DNA of 64,000 nucleotides from Flavobacterium hercynium (lineage in GTDB: Bacteria; Bacteroidota; Bacteroidia; Flavobacteriales; Flavobacteriaceae). This document shows, piece by piece, positions 1 to 8,470 of this stretch; the stretch's first letter is position 1, and every line of letters starts with the position of its first letter. The notes below the pieces were generated by a model. That model did no database searches. It was given only the letters and a program-made list of their open reading frames with translations, and was not told where the DNA came from. A program made the translations under genes and the position numbers. The stretch lies in the NCBI RefSeq assembly GCF_002217285.1, contig NZ_MUGW01000022.1, positions 62,001 to 126,000 of the forward strand, read 5' to 3'.

Positions 1-636
1 AAAGAAACATTGACTTCAAGCCAGCCATTACCAAGTGATGCTTACCCATCGCAATTGCAAAAAGAAGGAGAAGAGAAAGTAAGACTTCATTTTGAAAAAG
101 GAGAATTAGTTGGTCTTAACGGTCAATTTGATAAACCATCAAATAATATTGTTGCTCTGGAAAAATTAGCCAATGCTTTTGCAATTGGTAGAGATATTCA
201 CGTTGGTGATACCATTATCGGAATCAAAGGAAGAGTTGGTTTTGAAGCTGCTGCGCCTTTAATTATTATAAAAGCACATCATTTGTTAGAAAAACATACA
301 CTTGGTAAATGGCAACAATACTGGAAAGAACAACTAGGAAACTGGTACGGTATGTTGTTTCATGAAGGGCAGTTTTTAGATCCTGTAATGCGTAACATTG
401 AAACATTTTTACAAGATACACAACAAACAGTAAATGGTGTTGTAACTGTTTCTCTTAAGCCATATCATTTTTCGCTTGATGGAATAGAATCTGATAATGA
501 TTTAATGAACACAGGTTTTGGACAATATGGAGAAATGAACAATGCCTGGACATCAGACGATGCAAAAGGATTTATTAAGATTTTAGGGAATGCTCAAAAC
601 ATCTTTTCATCAGTAAACCATTTAGATCATGATTAA
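1..636 (+). CDS. argG: Argininosuccinate synthase, C-terminal part (5' end outside window)
   Basis: This is the C-terminal half of argininosuccinate synthase, which joins citrulline and aspartate using ATP in the next-to-last step of arginine synthesis. The frame is open from the first base, so the gene starts upstream; the internal TTG at base 10 is not a start. Recognisable family segments are LEKHTLGKWQQYWKEQLGN, the WYGMLFHEGQFLDPVMR stretch and the end YGEMNNAWTSDDAKGFIKI. About 211 residues are visible, roughly half of the usual length. The stop codon overlaps the start of argC by 8 bases, which points to translational coupling in one operon. The identification is secure; the N-terminal ATP-binding part cannot be judged here. 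Confidence 0.93.
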   Translation, partial: KETLTSSQPLPSDAYPSQLQKEGEEKVRLHFEKGELVGLNGQFDKPSNNIVALEKLANAFAIGRDIHVGDTIIGIKGRVGFEAAAPLIIIKAHHLLEKHTLGKWQQYWKEQLGNWYGMLFHEGQFLDPVMRNIETFLQDTQQTVNGVVTVSLKPYHFSLDGIESDNDLMNTGFGQYGEMNNAWTSDDAKGFIKILGNAQNIFSSVNHLDHD

Positions 637-1606
637 TGTTGGAATAATTGGTGGTTCAGGCTACACAGCCGGAGAACTTATCAGAATTTTAATGAATCAC
701 CCCAATGTAAACATTGATTTTGTTTACAGTACGACAAATTCAGGGAAGCCACTTTCTGTAGCACATCATGATTTGATGGGAGATATAGAAATGAACTTTA
801 CAGATGTCGTAAATCCGAATGTAAATGTTGTGTTTCTATGTTTGGGACACGGTAAATCAATTTCTTTTCTAGAAGAGAATAAATTTGCAAGTCATACTAA
901 AATCATTGATTTAGGAAACGATTTCAGATTGAATAAGGATGCTAATTTCGAAGGAAAACAATTTGTTTATGGTTTACCTGAATTGAATAAAGCCGACATT
1001 AAAAAAACAAATTTTATTGCTAATCCTGGTTGTTTTGCAACAGCTATTCAATTAGCATTGTTGCCTTTAGCAAAAGGAAATCTTTTAAATAATGATGTTC
1101 ATATTAATGCTACAACGGGAAGTACCGGAGCAGGAGTTGGACTTGCAGAAACGTCTCATTTTAGCTGGAGAAACAATAATATGTCTCATTATAAAGCTTT
1201 CGAGCACCAGCATTTAGGTGAAATAGGAGAAAGTTTGGTACAGCTACAAGAAGATTTTGACAGTGAATTGCTTTTTATTCCAAACAGAGGTGATTTTCCA
1301 AGAGGAATTTTTGCGACTTTGTATACGACATCAGATGAAAGTCTTGAACAATTAGTTTCAAGATATGAGGATTTTTATAAAAATGAGCCATTTATAACCG
1401 TGACTACGACCAACATCAATATGAAGCAAGTCGTACAAACAAATAAATGCATAATTAGTTTATTGAAAAAAGGAAACCTTATTTTGATTACTTCTATCAT
1501 AGATAACTTAACCAAAGGTGCTTCCGGACAAGCCATTCAAAACATGAATTTGATGTTTGGACTAGAAGAAACAACTGGTTTAAAATTGAAACCGAGCGGT
1601 TTTTAA
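629..1606 (+). CDS. argC: N-acetyl(succinyl)-gamma-glutamyl-phosphate reductase
   Basis: NADPH-dependent reductase that makes the N-acylglutamate semialdehyde from the acylglutamyl phosphate formed by ArgB; cytoplasmic. The N-terminal dinucleotide-binding loop GGSGYTAGELIRIL (residues 8-21) and the catalytic cysteine in NPGCFATA (Cys135) are both present, followed by the TTGSTGAG segment of the family. At 325 residues it has the usual length. It overlaps argG by 8 bases. The acyl group carried on the substrate may be succinyl rather than acetyl, judging from the transcarbamylase downstream in the same operon. A 98-base gap separates it from argD. Confidence 0.95.
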   Translation: MINVGIIGGSGYTAGELIRILMNHPNVNIDFVYSTTNSGKPLSVAHHDLMGDIEMNFTDVVNPNVNVVFLCLGHGKSISFLEENKFASHTKIIDLGNDFRLNKDANFEGKQFVYGLPELNKADIKKTNFIANPGCFATAIQLALLPLAKGNLLNNDVHINATTGSTGAGVGLAETSHFSWRNNNMSHYKAFEHQHLGEIGESLVQLQEDFDSELLFIPNRGDFPRGIFATLYTTSDESLEQLVSRYEDFYKNEPFITVTTTNINMKQVVQTNKCIISLLKKGNLILITSIIDNLTKGASGQAIQNMNLMFGLEETTGLKLKPSGF

Positions 1607-1704
1607 TATGATTTAATGATTTAAGAATTGAATAATTAAAAAATTAATTTCAAAATCTTTAAATTATTCAATCTTAAAATTTTTCAATAATTAAAACAAA
1701 AAAA
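1607..1704. repeat. Imperfect palindrome between argC and argD
   Basis: This very AT-rich gap holds two inverted arms. TTAAGAATTGAATAATT on the left matches the reverse complement of AAATTATTCAATCTTAA on the right with one or two base shifts. The short words (aattga, ttaagat) recur in both orientations. It is one of several word-type palindromes between genes of this window. It could fold in the polycistronic RNA, but there is no T-run, so it is not an obvious terminator. Confidence 0.5.
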
Positions 1705-2844
1705 ATGAACTTATTCAACGTTTACCCATTATATAACATCACTCCAGTAAAAGCTTTCGATTGTACTATTATCGACGATAAAGGAGTAGAATACTTAGAT
1801 TTATACAGCGGACATGGTGTGATTTCTATCGGACACACACAGCCGGATTATGTTGCAAAACTAAAAAATCAATTAGATCATTTAGGATTTTATTCGAATG
1901 CGATTCAAAATCCTTTGCAGGTTGAACTAGCACAAAAGTTAGGAAAGCTTTCAGGATTAGAAGAGTATGAATTGTTTTTATGCAGTTCCGGAGCTGAAGC
2001 AAACGAAAATGCTTTAAAATTAGCCTCTTTCCATAACGGAAAATCAAGAGTAGTAGCTTTTGATAACTCTTTCCACGGAAGAACTTCTGCAGCTGTTGCG
2101 GTGACAGATAATAAAAAAATTGTAGCACCAATCAATGCGCAGCAAGTAGTGACTTTCTTGCCTTTAAACCAAATCGAATTGGTTGAAGCTGAATTAGCAA
2201 AAGGAGATGTTACAGCTGTAATTATAGAAGGAATTCAGGGAGTAGGAGGTTTAGATCAAGGGACAACGGAATTTTTTCAGGCTTTAGAAAAAGCATGTAA
2301 AAAACACGATGTTGTTTTAATTTTAGACGAAGTACAATCAGGTTATGGAAGAAGCGGAAAGTTTTTCGCATTTCAGCATCACGGAATTAATGCAGATATT
2401 ATTTCAGTAGCAAAAGGAATGGGGAATGGATTTCCGGTTGGAGGTATTTTAATTTCACCAAAATTTGAAGCAAGTTTCGGATTACTAGGAACTACTTTCG
2501 GCGGAAGCCATTTATCATGTGCAGCTGGAATTGCAGTTTTGGATGTTATGGAGAAATTGAAATTACAAGATAATGTAAATGAAGTTTCGGCTTATTTCTC
2601 GGAACAAATCAAACAAGTTGAAGGAATTAAACAAGTAAAAGGAAAAGGTTTAATGCTTGGAATTGAATTTGATTTTGATGTTGCAGCTTTAAGAAAGAAG
2701 CTAATTATCGAGAAACATATTTTTACAGGAAGCGCTAATAACAAAAATCTGCTTAGAATTTTACCACCGTTGACTGTAAAAAAAGCTGACATAGATACCT
2801 TTATCGTAGCGCTAAAAGAAAGTTTAGAAGAACTTAAAAACTAG
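1705..2844 (+). CDS. argD: Acetylornithine/succinylornithine aminotransferase
   Basis: Class III PLP-dependent aminotransferase that transfers the amino group of glutamate to N-acylglutamate semialdehyde, giving N-acylornithine; cytoplasmic. The PLP-binding lysine is Lys237 in ISVAKGMGNGFPVGG, and the cofactor-binding aspartate lies in LILDEVQSGYGRSG. The CSSGAEANE and FHGRTSAA segments are typical of the family. It is 379 residues, slightly shorter than enterobacterial ArgD but usual for Bacteroidota. It sits between argC and argF' in the operon, so the biosynthetic role is preferred over ornithine catabolism. Its stop shares one base with the GTG start of the next gene. Confidence 0.94.
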   Translation: MNLFNVYPLYNITPVKAFDCTIIDDKGVEYLDLYSGHGVISIGHTQPDYVAKLKNQLDHLGFYSNAIQNPLQVELAQKLGKLSGLEEYELFLCSSGAEANENALKLASFHNGKSRVVAFDNSFHGRTSAAVAVTDNKKIVAPINAQQVVTFLPLNQIELVEAELAKGDVTAVIIEGIQGVGGLDQGTTEFFQALEKACKKHDVVLILDEVQSGYGRSGKFFAFQHHGINADIISVAKGMGNGFPVGGILISPKFEASFGLLGTTFGGSHLSCAAGIAVLDVMEKLKLQDNVNEVSAYFSEQIKQVEGIKQVKGKGLMLGIEFDFDVAALRKKLIIEKHIFTGSANNKNLLRILPPLTVKKADIDTFIVALKESLEELKN

Positions 2845-3350
2845 TGATAATCTTACGAAAGACTTTAGGTGTTTTGTTAATCATTGGTGTATTATTTCCA
2901 ATGTTGCTTTTTTTGAATCCATTTATGTGGGGAATGAGAAGACCTCCTTATTACATTCCTTCAGAAAGACTTGAAAAAGTTTTAAAAGCAATGGAAAAAG
3001 AATTAAATGAACAAGAATCAGTAGAAGTTTATACGGAGAATAACGAGGCAAATTTATGGTATTTGAGAGATTGTAATAATCAAACGTTAGATTCACTAAG
3101 TAATTTGGAAGTAACATTTACGACAATAAAGAATGATAGTTTTGTTAAAGAAAAGATTGAGAAGTATGCTCCATTAATTGAAGCTGAAATCGAATGCAAA
3201 TGTTATGACTCTTTAATTTTTGTTTATGATTTGAGAAAAGAAGAAGTACCCTCTAATGCGGAGCAGGATTTAGCTAAAAAATATGGTTTTGAGAAGCAAG
3301 AAGAAGAGGATAAGAGAATTTCAATTGGATTGAAAATCAGAAAACGATGA
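2844..3350 (+). CDS. Unknown protein with one N-terminal membrane segment
   Basis: I do not recognise this 168-residue protein. It starts with GTG, whose G is also the last base of the argD stop codon, so it is probably translated by coupling to argD. Residues 4-29 are hydrophobic (LGVLLIIGVLFPMLLFL) and would form a membrane anchor or signal-anchor. The rest is charged, with a cysteine trio (DCNNQ at about 73 and ECKC at about 113-116), and probably faces the periplasm. It overlaps the next membrane-protein gene by 4 bases (ATGA). The two look like a small module inserted into the arginine operon. No function can be assigned. Confidence 0.72.
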   Translation: MIILRKTLGVLLIIGVLFPMLLFLNPFMWGMRRPPYYIPSERLEKVLKAMEKELNEQESVEVYTENNEANLWYLRDCNNQTLDSLSNLEVTFTTIKNDSFVKEKIEKYAPLIEAEIECKCYDSLIFVYDLRKEEVPSNAEQDLAKKYGFEKQEEEDKRISIGLKIRKR

Positions 3351-3685
3351 AACAAGGTATCATAACTTCGTACTCTTTTCTAAGACTACAATCAATAGCA
3401 TTTTTCTTTATAATTGTTTGGGCTTTATTGATTAAAAATTTTCAGATTTTATTTGTTGTCTGGAAGCATATCGAATTAGTAAATAAAATTTTATTTGTCA
3501 TCTACTTTTTCACCGTTCTAATTTCAGTTGTAGTATTGATAAAGCAGATACGGAGCCTGTATTTTAATGATGATGATGATGATGATCAGAATACTTTAAA
3601 AAGAATTTGGGTTGTATTCAATATTATTCTTTATTACGGGGCTTTAACAGCTGATTTGTATCTGGTATCACAATCAAGATTGTAA
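3347..3685 (+). CDS. Unknown small membrane protein (about three helices)
   Basis: This 112-residue protein has three hydrophobic segments at about residues 13-33, 44-66 and 88-107, so it is an integral inner-membrane protein. Between helices two and three is a run of six aspartates encoded by tandem GAT codons. It overlaps the preceding anchored protein by 4 bases and lies just upstream of argF', so it belongs to the same transcript. No family was recognised. The high hydrophobicity and the coupling to its neighbour support that it is a real gene. Confidence 0.7.
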   Translation: MKQGIITSYSFLRLQSIAFFFIIVWALLIKNFQILFVVWKHIELVNKILFVIYFFTVLISVVVLIKQIRSLYFNDDDDDDQNTLKRIWVVFNIILYYGALTADLYLVSQSRL

Positions 3686-3788
3686 AATTTTAAAAATGAT
3701 GTTTAATAAAGACACCGATTATGCAGATTTGCTTCAGCGAAAAAGTAAAAGCCTTGTCTATAAAACACAATATAAAAACATAAAAAAC

Positions 3789-4736
3789 ATGAATTATATT
3801 TCAATTCAAGACATAAACTCATTATCAAAATGGGTAAAGAGTGCATTAAAAATTAAAAAAAATCCACTAAAAAATCAAGAACTAGGGAAGAATAAAACCT
3901 TAGGAATGCTATTTTTTAATCCGAGTTTAAGAACACGTTTGAGTACGCAGAAAGCGGCTATAAACTTAGGAATGAACGTTATGGTAATGAACTTTACTAA
4001 CGAAGGCTGGACTTTAGAATTTGAAGACGGCGCCATTATGGATTCCGGAGCTTCAGAACATATAAAAGAAGCAGCAGAAGTAGTTTCTCAATATTGCGAT
4101 ATTATAGCCATTCGTGCTTTTGCAGGTTTAGCAGACAAAGAAAAAGATTACGCAGAAACAGTAATTTCAGGATTCTTAAAATACGCAACAGTCCCCATTG
4201 TAAACATGGAAAGTGCGGTGCGTCACCCAATGCAATCCCTAGCCGATGCTATTACCATGGAAGAATATAAAACAAAGCACAAACCAAAAGTAGTGCTTTC
4301 GTGGGCGCCGCATCCTAAAGCATTACCTCAGGCAGTAGCTAATTCATTTGTCGAAATGATGCAAATGCAAAAAGATATGGATTTTGTTATCACGCATCCC
4401 GAAGGGTACGAATTAAGCCCCGAAATAACAAAAGATTGTAAAATAGAATACGATCAGAATAAAGCATTTGAAAATGCAGATTTCGTTTACGTTAAAAACT
4501 GGAGTAATTTTAAGGATTACGGAAAAGTAACGAATACAGATCCAAACTGGACAGTAACAGCCGAAAAAATGGCATTAACGAATAACGGAAAATTTATGCA
4601 CTGCTTGCCAGTGCGTCGTAATGTAATTGTAAGTGATGAAGTTCTTGATGGCGAGAATTCAATAGTAATTCAGCAAGCCAATAACAGAACCTATTCAGCA
4701 CAATTAGTTTTACAGAAGATTTTGAAAAAGTTATAA
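3789..4736 (+). CDS. argF': N-succinylornithine (or N-acetylornithine) carbamoyltransferase
   Basis: Carbamoylates N-acylornithine to N-acylcitrulline, the Bacteroidota variant of the ornithine carbamoyltransferase step. The carbamoyl-phosphate loop is FFNPSLRTRLSTQ (residues 42-54), and HCLPVRRN and the ATRHP-like VRHPMQS motif follow. The start is placed at the ATG at 3789, giving 315 residues that begin MNYISIQDIN, in register with the Bacteroides fragilis enzyme. An in-frame ATG at 3696 would add 31 unlike residues. The residue aligned with the specificity-setting Pro90 of the B. fragilis succinylornithine enzyme (Glu92 in Xanthomonas) is Ser89 here, which favours succinyl over acetyl substrates. 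That preference is inference; the transcarbamylase family is certain. Confidence 0.93.
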   Translation: MNYISIQDINSLSKWVKSALKIKKNPLKNQELGKNKTLGMLFFNPSLRTRLSTQKAAINLGMNVMVMNFTNEGWTLEFEDGAIMDSGASEHIKEAAEVVSQYCDIIAIRAFAGLADKEKDYAETVISGFLKYATVPIVNMESAVRHPMQSLADAITMEEYKTKHKPKVVLSWAPHPKALPQAVANSFVEMMQMQKDMDFVITHPEGYELSPEITKDCKIEYDQNKAFENADFVYVKNWSNFKDYGKVTNTDPNWTVTAEKMALTNNGKFMHCLPVRRNVIVSDEVLDGENSIVIQQANNRTYSAQLVLQKILKKL

Positions 4737-4835
4737 ATAAGGTCCAAAGATGCAAAGTTACAAAGGCACAAAGGTTTAAAAACCTTAAAAAAAACCTTTG
4801 TCCCTTTGCGCCTTTGTTCCTATGAACCTAAAAAA
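4737..4835. repeat. Imperfect palindrome built of CAAAG words before argB
   Basis: The left arm (from about 4754, CAAAGTTACAAAGGCACAAAGG) is matched by the right arm AAACCTTTGTCCCTTTGCGCC read in reverse complement, about 21 of 25 positions. The arms are separated by a short A-rich loop at about 4780-4793. It ends just before the ATG of argB and may fold over the ribosome-binding region. The same CAAAG/CTTTG vocabulary is seen at 40857-41300 and 51180-51235. Confidence 0.65.
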
Positions 4836-5606
4836 ATGGTAACAGTAATAAAAATTGGCGGAAATATAATCGATAACCCAGCAGAATTAGAACAATTTTT
4901 AACCGATTTTTCTAAAATTGAGGGACCAAAAGTACTAGTTCACGGTGGTGGAAAATCAGCTACAAAAATGGCTCAAAATATTGGTTTAGAGCCCCAAATG
5001 ATCGAAGGTCGTCGTATTACAGATGCTCCAATGCTCGATGTTGTAGTTATGATTTACGCAGGACAAATCAATAAAAATATTGTTGCACAATTACAGGCAA
5101 AAAATAACAATGCAATTGGTTTTTCAGGAGCCGATGGAAATTTGATTCAATCCGTAAAAAGAAACCATCCAACAATCGATTACGGTTTTGTAGGCGATGT
5201 AAAACAAGTTAATACTAATTTGCTGAAAACATTACTAGACAACCATATTGTCCCCGTATTCTGTGCCATTACCCATGATAAAGACGGACAATTATTAAAT
5301 ACAAATGCTGATACAATTGCCAGCGAGTTGTCGATTGCACTTTCTGAAATAGAAGAGGTTACACTAACATATTGTTTTGAAAAACAAGGTGTTTTACAAG
5401 ATTCAGAAGACGATTCATCCGTAATTACAGCCATAAACGAAGAATTGTATTTAAAACTAAAAGAAGATAAAGTAATTCATTCCGGAATGATTCCAAAATT
5501 GGATAATTGCTTTAATAGTTTGTCAAGAGGTGTTCAAAAAATAAAAATTGGACATCATAAAATGCTGCAAAATCCAGATGTTTTGCACACAACAATTACA
5601 TTATAG
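4836..5606 (+). CDS. argB: N-acetyl(succinyl)glutamate kinase
   Basis: Amino-acid kinase that phosphorylates N-acylglutamate, the second step of the acylated arginine pathway. The start is the ATG at 4836, giving 256 residues beginning MVTVIKIGGNI. A longer frame from a TTG at 4806 runs through the upstream palindrome and is not credible. KIGGN (residues 6-10) and VHGGGKSA form the phosphate-binding glycine loops, NADTIASELS binds the substrate acyl-amino acid, and HSGMIPKLDNC near the C-terminus is the conserved lysine motif. The enzyme lacks the N-terminal extension typical of arginine-inhibited ArgB forms, so feedback control may rest elsewhere; that last point is inference. Confidence 0.93.
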   Translation: MVTVIKIGGNIIDNPAELEQFLTDFSKIEGPKVLVHGGGKSATKMAQNIGLEPQMIEGRRITDAPMLDVVVMIYAGQINKNIVAQLQAKNNNAIGFSGADGNLIQSVKRNHPTIDYGFVGDVKQVNTNLLKTLLDNHIVPVFCAITHDKDGQLLNTNADTIASELSIALSEIEEVTLTYCFEKQGVLQDSEDDSSVITAINEELYLKLKEDKVIHSGMIPKLDNCFNSLSRGVQKIKIGHHKMLQNPDVLHTTITL

Positions 5607-5690
5607 TAGAAAAAAGTTGCTAAGTTGGACAGAAACTAAGATTTTTGTGATCTTAGAACTCGAAACCTAGCACCTCAGTACCTAATCAAA
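5607..5690. repeat. Word-type repeat between argB and argE
   Basis: The gap consists of repeated CTAAG/CTTAG and ACCT words: GTTGCTAAGTTGGA, AACTAAGATT, GATCTTAGAAC and CCTCAGTACCTAATC. The segment CTCAGTACCTAA recurs almost unchanged at about 51162-51176 (CTCAGTACCTAAA), where the surrounding words are also alike. It is therefore another copy of a dispersed intergenic palindrome type. AAACTAAGAT and ATCTTAG can pair around TTTTTGTG. Confidence 0.5.
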
Positions 5691-6761
5691 ATGAAAAATA
5701 TAGAAACGCTTACCAAAGAGGCCATTGCATTATTGAAAAATCTAATTGAAACACCTTCATTTTCAAGTGAAGAAGATCAAACAGCACTTTTAATAGAAAA
5801 TTGGTTCAACCAAAACGAAATTCCTTTTAAAAGAGAAAACAATAATGTGTGGGCTTTCAATAAATATTTCGACGAAAATAAACCAATACTTTTACTAAAC
5901 TCACACCACGATACGGTAAAGCCAAACCAAGCCTATACAAATGATCCGTTTAAAGCCATTGAAAAAGACGGTAAATTATACGGTTTAGGTAGTAATGATG
6001 CCGGAGGATGCTTAGTTTCCTTATTAGCAACTTTTGTACATTTTTACGACAATCAAAATTTGCCATACAACATTGTTGTTGTAGCTTCTGCGGAAGAAGA
6101 AAGCAGCGGAAAAAATGGATTAAACAGCGTTTTACAGCATTTACCGGAACTGGATTGCGCTATCGTAGGCGAACCAACACTAATGCAATTGGCTGTGGCA
6201 GAAAAAGGTTTGTTAGTACTAGATGTAAAAGTAAAAGGAACCGCAAGTCACGCTGCGCATCAAAACGACGATAATTCTATTTATAAATCAATTCCGGTAA
6301 TGGAATGGTTTAAAAACTATAAATTCGATAAAATTTCAGAAGTTTTAGGTCCCGTAAAAATGACCGTAACTCAGATCAGTGCAGGGAAACAGCACAATGT
6401 TGTACCATCAGAATGCGATTTAGTAATCGATATCCGCGTAAACGACTGTTATTCTAATACTGAAATTTTAGAAGTAGTGAAAGCAAATGTAAATGCCGAA
6501 GTAACACCAAGATCAATGCATTTAAATGCTTCTTCTATTCCGGTTGCGCACGGTTTAGTACAAGCAGGAATTGCTTTAGGAAGAACAACTTATGGTTCTC
6601 CAACACTTTCAGATCAATCCGTATTAAGTTGCCAGTCACTAAAATTAGGACCAGGCGAAACACTGCGGTCACATTCAGCAGATGAATTTATTTATGTAAA
6701 CGAAATCGTAGAAGGAGTTGAGTTGTATATCAAAATACTAACAGATTTCTTTAAATTATAA
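5691..6761 (+). CDS. argE: N-acetyl(succinyl)ornithine/citrulline deacylase, M20 family
   Basis: Zinc metalloamidase that removes the acyl group. In organisms with ArgF' it is expected to act on N-acylcitrulline, giving citrulline for ArgG. The M20 metal ligands are visible: His72 and Asp74 in SHHDTVKP, Asp103 in GSNDAGG, the Glu cluster at 134-136 in ASAEEESSG, GEPT at about 165-168, and a C-terminal His in LRSHSADEFI. The dimerisation-domain segment GTASHAAH is also present. At 356 residues the length is normal for Bacteroidota. It lies 84 bases after argB and 330 bases before argH. The exact substrate, acetyl or succinyl and ornithine or citrulline, is inferred from the operon. Confidence 0.9.
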   Translation: MKNIETLTKEAIALLKNLIETPSFSSEEDQTALLIENWFNQNEIPFKRENNNVWAFNKYFDENKPILLLNSHHDTVKPNQAYTNDPFKAIEKDGKLYGLGSNDAGGCLVSLLATFVHFYDNQNLPYNIVVVASAEEESSGKNGLNSVLQHLPELDCAIVGEPTLMQLAVAEKGLLVLDVKVKGTASHAAHQNDDNSIYKSIPVMEWFKNYKFDKISEVLGPVKMTVTQISAGKQHNVVPSECDLVIDIRVNDCYSNTEILEVVKANVNAEVTPRSMHLNASSIPVAHGLVQAGIALGRTTYGSPTLSDQSVLSCQSLKLGPGETLRSHSADEFIYVNEIVEGVELYIKILTDFFKL

Positions 6762-6770
6762 TATTTTTTA

Positions 6771-6850
6771 GGAGCTAATCCCGCTATCCGTTACAATCTT
6801 TTATTTTTTAAAGAAAAAAACAAAAGGATTTTCACTGCTATCGGGGCTAG
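6771..6850. repeat. Dispersed 80-bp element, copy 1 (GCTATCC ... GCTATCGGGGCTA)
   Basis: Nine bases after the argE stop lies an element with the order CCCGCTATCC, ATCTTTTAT, an A/T-rich loop, AAAAGGATT and GCTATCGGGGCTAG. The inner arms ATCTTTT and AAAAGGAT can pair. A second copy with the same order lies at 16028-16102, downstream of an unrelated gene. I recall similar stretches as common in Flavobacterium genomes, which a genome search would test. It does not encode a protein. Confidence 0.7.
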
Positions 6851-7091
6851 AAACACCACCAGTATAAACAATGACATTTAGATATAAATTAGAAATAAGC
6901 TGAAAAGAAAAAAACTAAAGTGCAAGAAAGCAAGAGTCTGAGAGATCTGGAATCTAAAAAGTCAAGAATCTAAGAAATCTTAGATTTAAAAAGTCTAGTA
7001 TCAAAGAAGTCTAGCATCCAAGAAGTCTAAGCAGTCTAGTATCTAAGCAGTCTAAAAATCTAACAATCTAAAAAGTCTAAAAATCTAAGTT
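6851..7091. repeat. AGTCTAA/ATCTAA word-repeat tract before argH
   Basis: After an ordinary AT-rich stretch, the region from about 6930 to 7090 is almost only repeats of two short words, AAGTCTA and AATCTAA, spaced by 1-6 bases. One inverted pair, AATCTAAGAAATCTTAGATT, lies near 6970-6990. The same words fill 34986-35130 and, in the other orientation, 58330-58395. No gene is seen. It lies inside the arginine operon and so would be transcribed into the leader of argH. Confidence 0.7.
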
Positions 7092-8372
7092 ATGAAACTT
7101 TGGGAAAAAGGAATACCAACAGATAAACAAATAGAACAATTTACAGTTGGCAATGATCGTGAACTAGATTTAGTTCTTGCAAAATACGATGCTTTAGGTT
7201 CTATCGCACACGCTAAAATGCTAGGACAAATTGGTTTATTAACTTCAGAAGAAACAACCTCTTTAGTAGACGCTTTAAACGAAATAATTGCCGATGTTGT
7301 AATCGGAAATTTCGAAATAGAAGATAGTTTTGAAGATGTGCATTCAAAAATAGAATATTTACTAACTGTAAAATTAGGCGATGCCGGAAAAAAAATCCAC
7401 ACCGCACGTTCCCGTAACGATCAGGTTTTAGTAGATGTTCATTTGTATTTAAAAGACGAATTAAAAGCTATAAAAGAACAGGTAAAAACGCTTTTTGACC
7501 TGTTGATGGAATCAGCAGACAAACATCAAAACGTATTATTACCAGGATATACCCATCTGCAAATCGCCATGCCATCATCATTCGGAATGTGGTTTTCTGC
7601 CTACGCAGAAAGTCTAATCGACGATGTTACGATGTTAAATGCAGCTTTGAAAATTGTAGATCAAAATCCGCTGGGTTCAGCAGCAGGATACGGAAGTTCA
7701 TTTCCAATCAACAGAACCTTTACTACAGAAGAACTAGGTTTTGAAACTTTAAAGTTTAATGCCGTGGCAGCACAAATGAGCCGTGGAAAAGCAGAGAAAA
7801 CCGTTGCATTTGCCATGAGCAGCGTCGCAGCAACATTATCGAAATTCGCAATGGATGTTTGCTTGTATATGAGCCAGAACTTTGATTTTATTAGTTTACC
7901 GGCACATCTTACAACAGGATCAAGCATAATGCCACACAAGAAAAATCCAGATGTATTCGAATTAATCAGAGGAAAGTGCAATAAGATTCAGGCGCTTCCG
8001 TATGAGATTACATTAATCACAAATAATTTACCAAGCGGTTACCACAGAGATTTACAGCTTTTAAAAGAAGGTTTATTTCCTGCAATTCAAAATCTTAAAG
8101 CCTGTTTGGACATCGCTATTTTCTCAGTAAAAGATATCACAGTAAAAGACAATATTTTAAAAGATAAAAAATACGATTATTTGTTTACGGTTGATACTTT
8201 AAATGAAATGGTAGTAGCTGGAATGCCTTTCAGAGACGCCTACAAAGCTGTTGCTGAAGAATTGGAAGCGGGAACATACAAATCTCCAAAAGAAACAAAA
8301 CACACGCATGAAGGAAGTATTAACAATTTGTGTTTAGCTGATATTAAACAGAAAATGGAGAATGCTTTTTAA
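7092..8372 (+). CDS. argH: Argininosuccinate lyase
   Basis: Splits argininosuccinate to arginine and fumarate, the last step of the pathway; homotetramer of the fumarase/aspartase superfamily. The superfamily signature GSSIMPHKKNPD lies at about residues 275-287 with its catalytic serine and lysine. The N-terminal KIHTARSRNDQV segment and the YTHLQIAMP motif, whose TH holds the catalytic histidine, are both present. It is 426 residues, about 30 short of the enterobacterial enzyme but normal for this group. It is the last gene of the arg operon in the window; the next gene, a lipoprotein, has its own -7-like box. Confidence 0.95.
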   Translation: MKLWEKGIPTDKQIEQFTVGNDRELDLVLAKYDALGSIAHAKMLGQIGLLTSEETTSLVDALNEIIADVVIGNFEIEDSFEDVHSKIEYLLTVKLGDAGKKIHTARSRNDQVLVDVHLYLKDELKAIKEQVKTLFDLLMESADKHQNVLLPGYTHLQIAMPSSFGMWFSAYAESLIDDVTMLNAALKIVDQNPLGSAAGYGSSFPINRTFTTEELGFETLKFNAVAAQMSRGKAEKTVAFAMSSVAATLSKFAMDVCLYMSQNFDFISLPAHLTTGSSIMPHKKNPDVFELIRGKCNKIQALPYEITLITNNLPSGYHRDLQLLKEGLFPAIQNLKACLDIAIFSVKDITVKDNILKDKKYDYLFTVDTLNEMVVAGMPFRDAYKAVAEELEAGTYKSPKETKHTHEGSINNLCLADIKQKMENAF

Positions 8373-8440
8373 AGTGATTTATTATTTTTTATTATTATTT
8401 ATTTTGTTAAAAACAAATTATCTTTTATAGTAAATTATAT

Positions 8441-8448
8441 TAGATTTG
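8441..8448 (+). promoter_or_regulatory. Bacteroidota -7 box before the lipoprotein gene
   Basis: TAGATTTG matches TAnnTTTG and lies 22 bases before the ATG at 8471. No TTTG at a suitable -33 distance is visible, so the promoter call is moderate. Confidence 0.5.
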
Positions 8449-8470
8449 CCGAAATTTAAATAAATATAAA

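Noticed and set aside
3696..3788. Longer start of the carbamoyltransferase at the ATG at 3696
   Set aside because: The 31 extra residues do not resemble the family; the ATG at 3789 gives the normal N-terminus and length.
4806..4835. TTG start of argB inside the upstream palindrome
   Set aside because: The extra residues are translated repeat DNA; MVTVIKIGGN is the family N-terminus.
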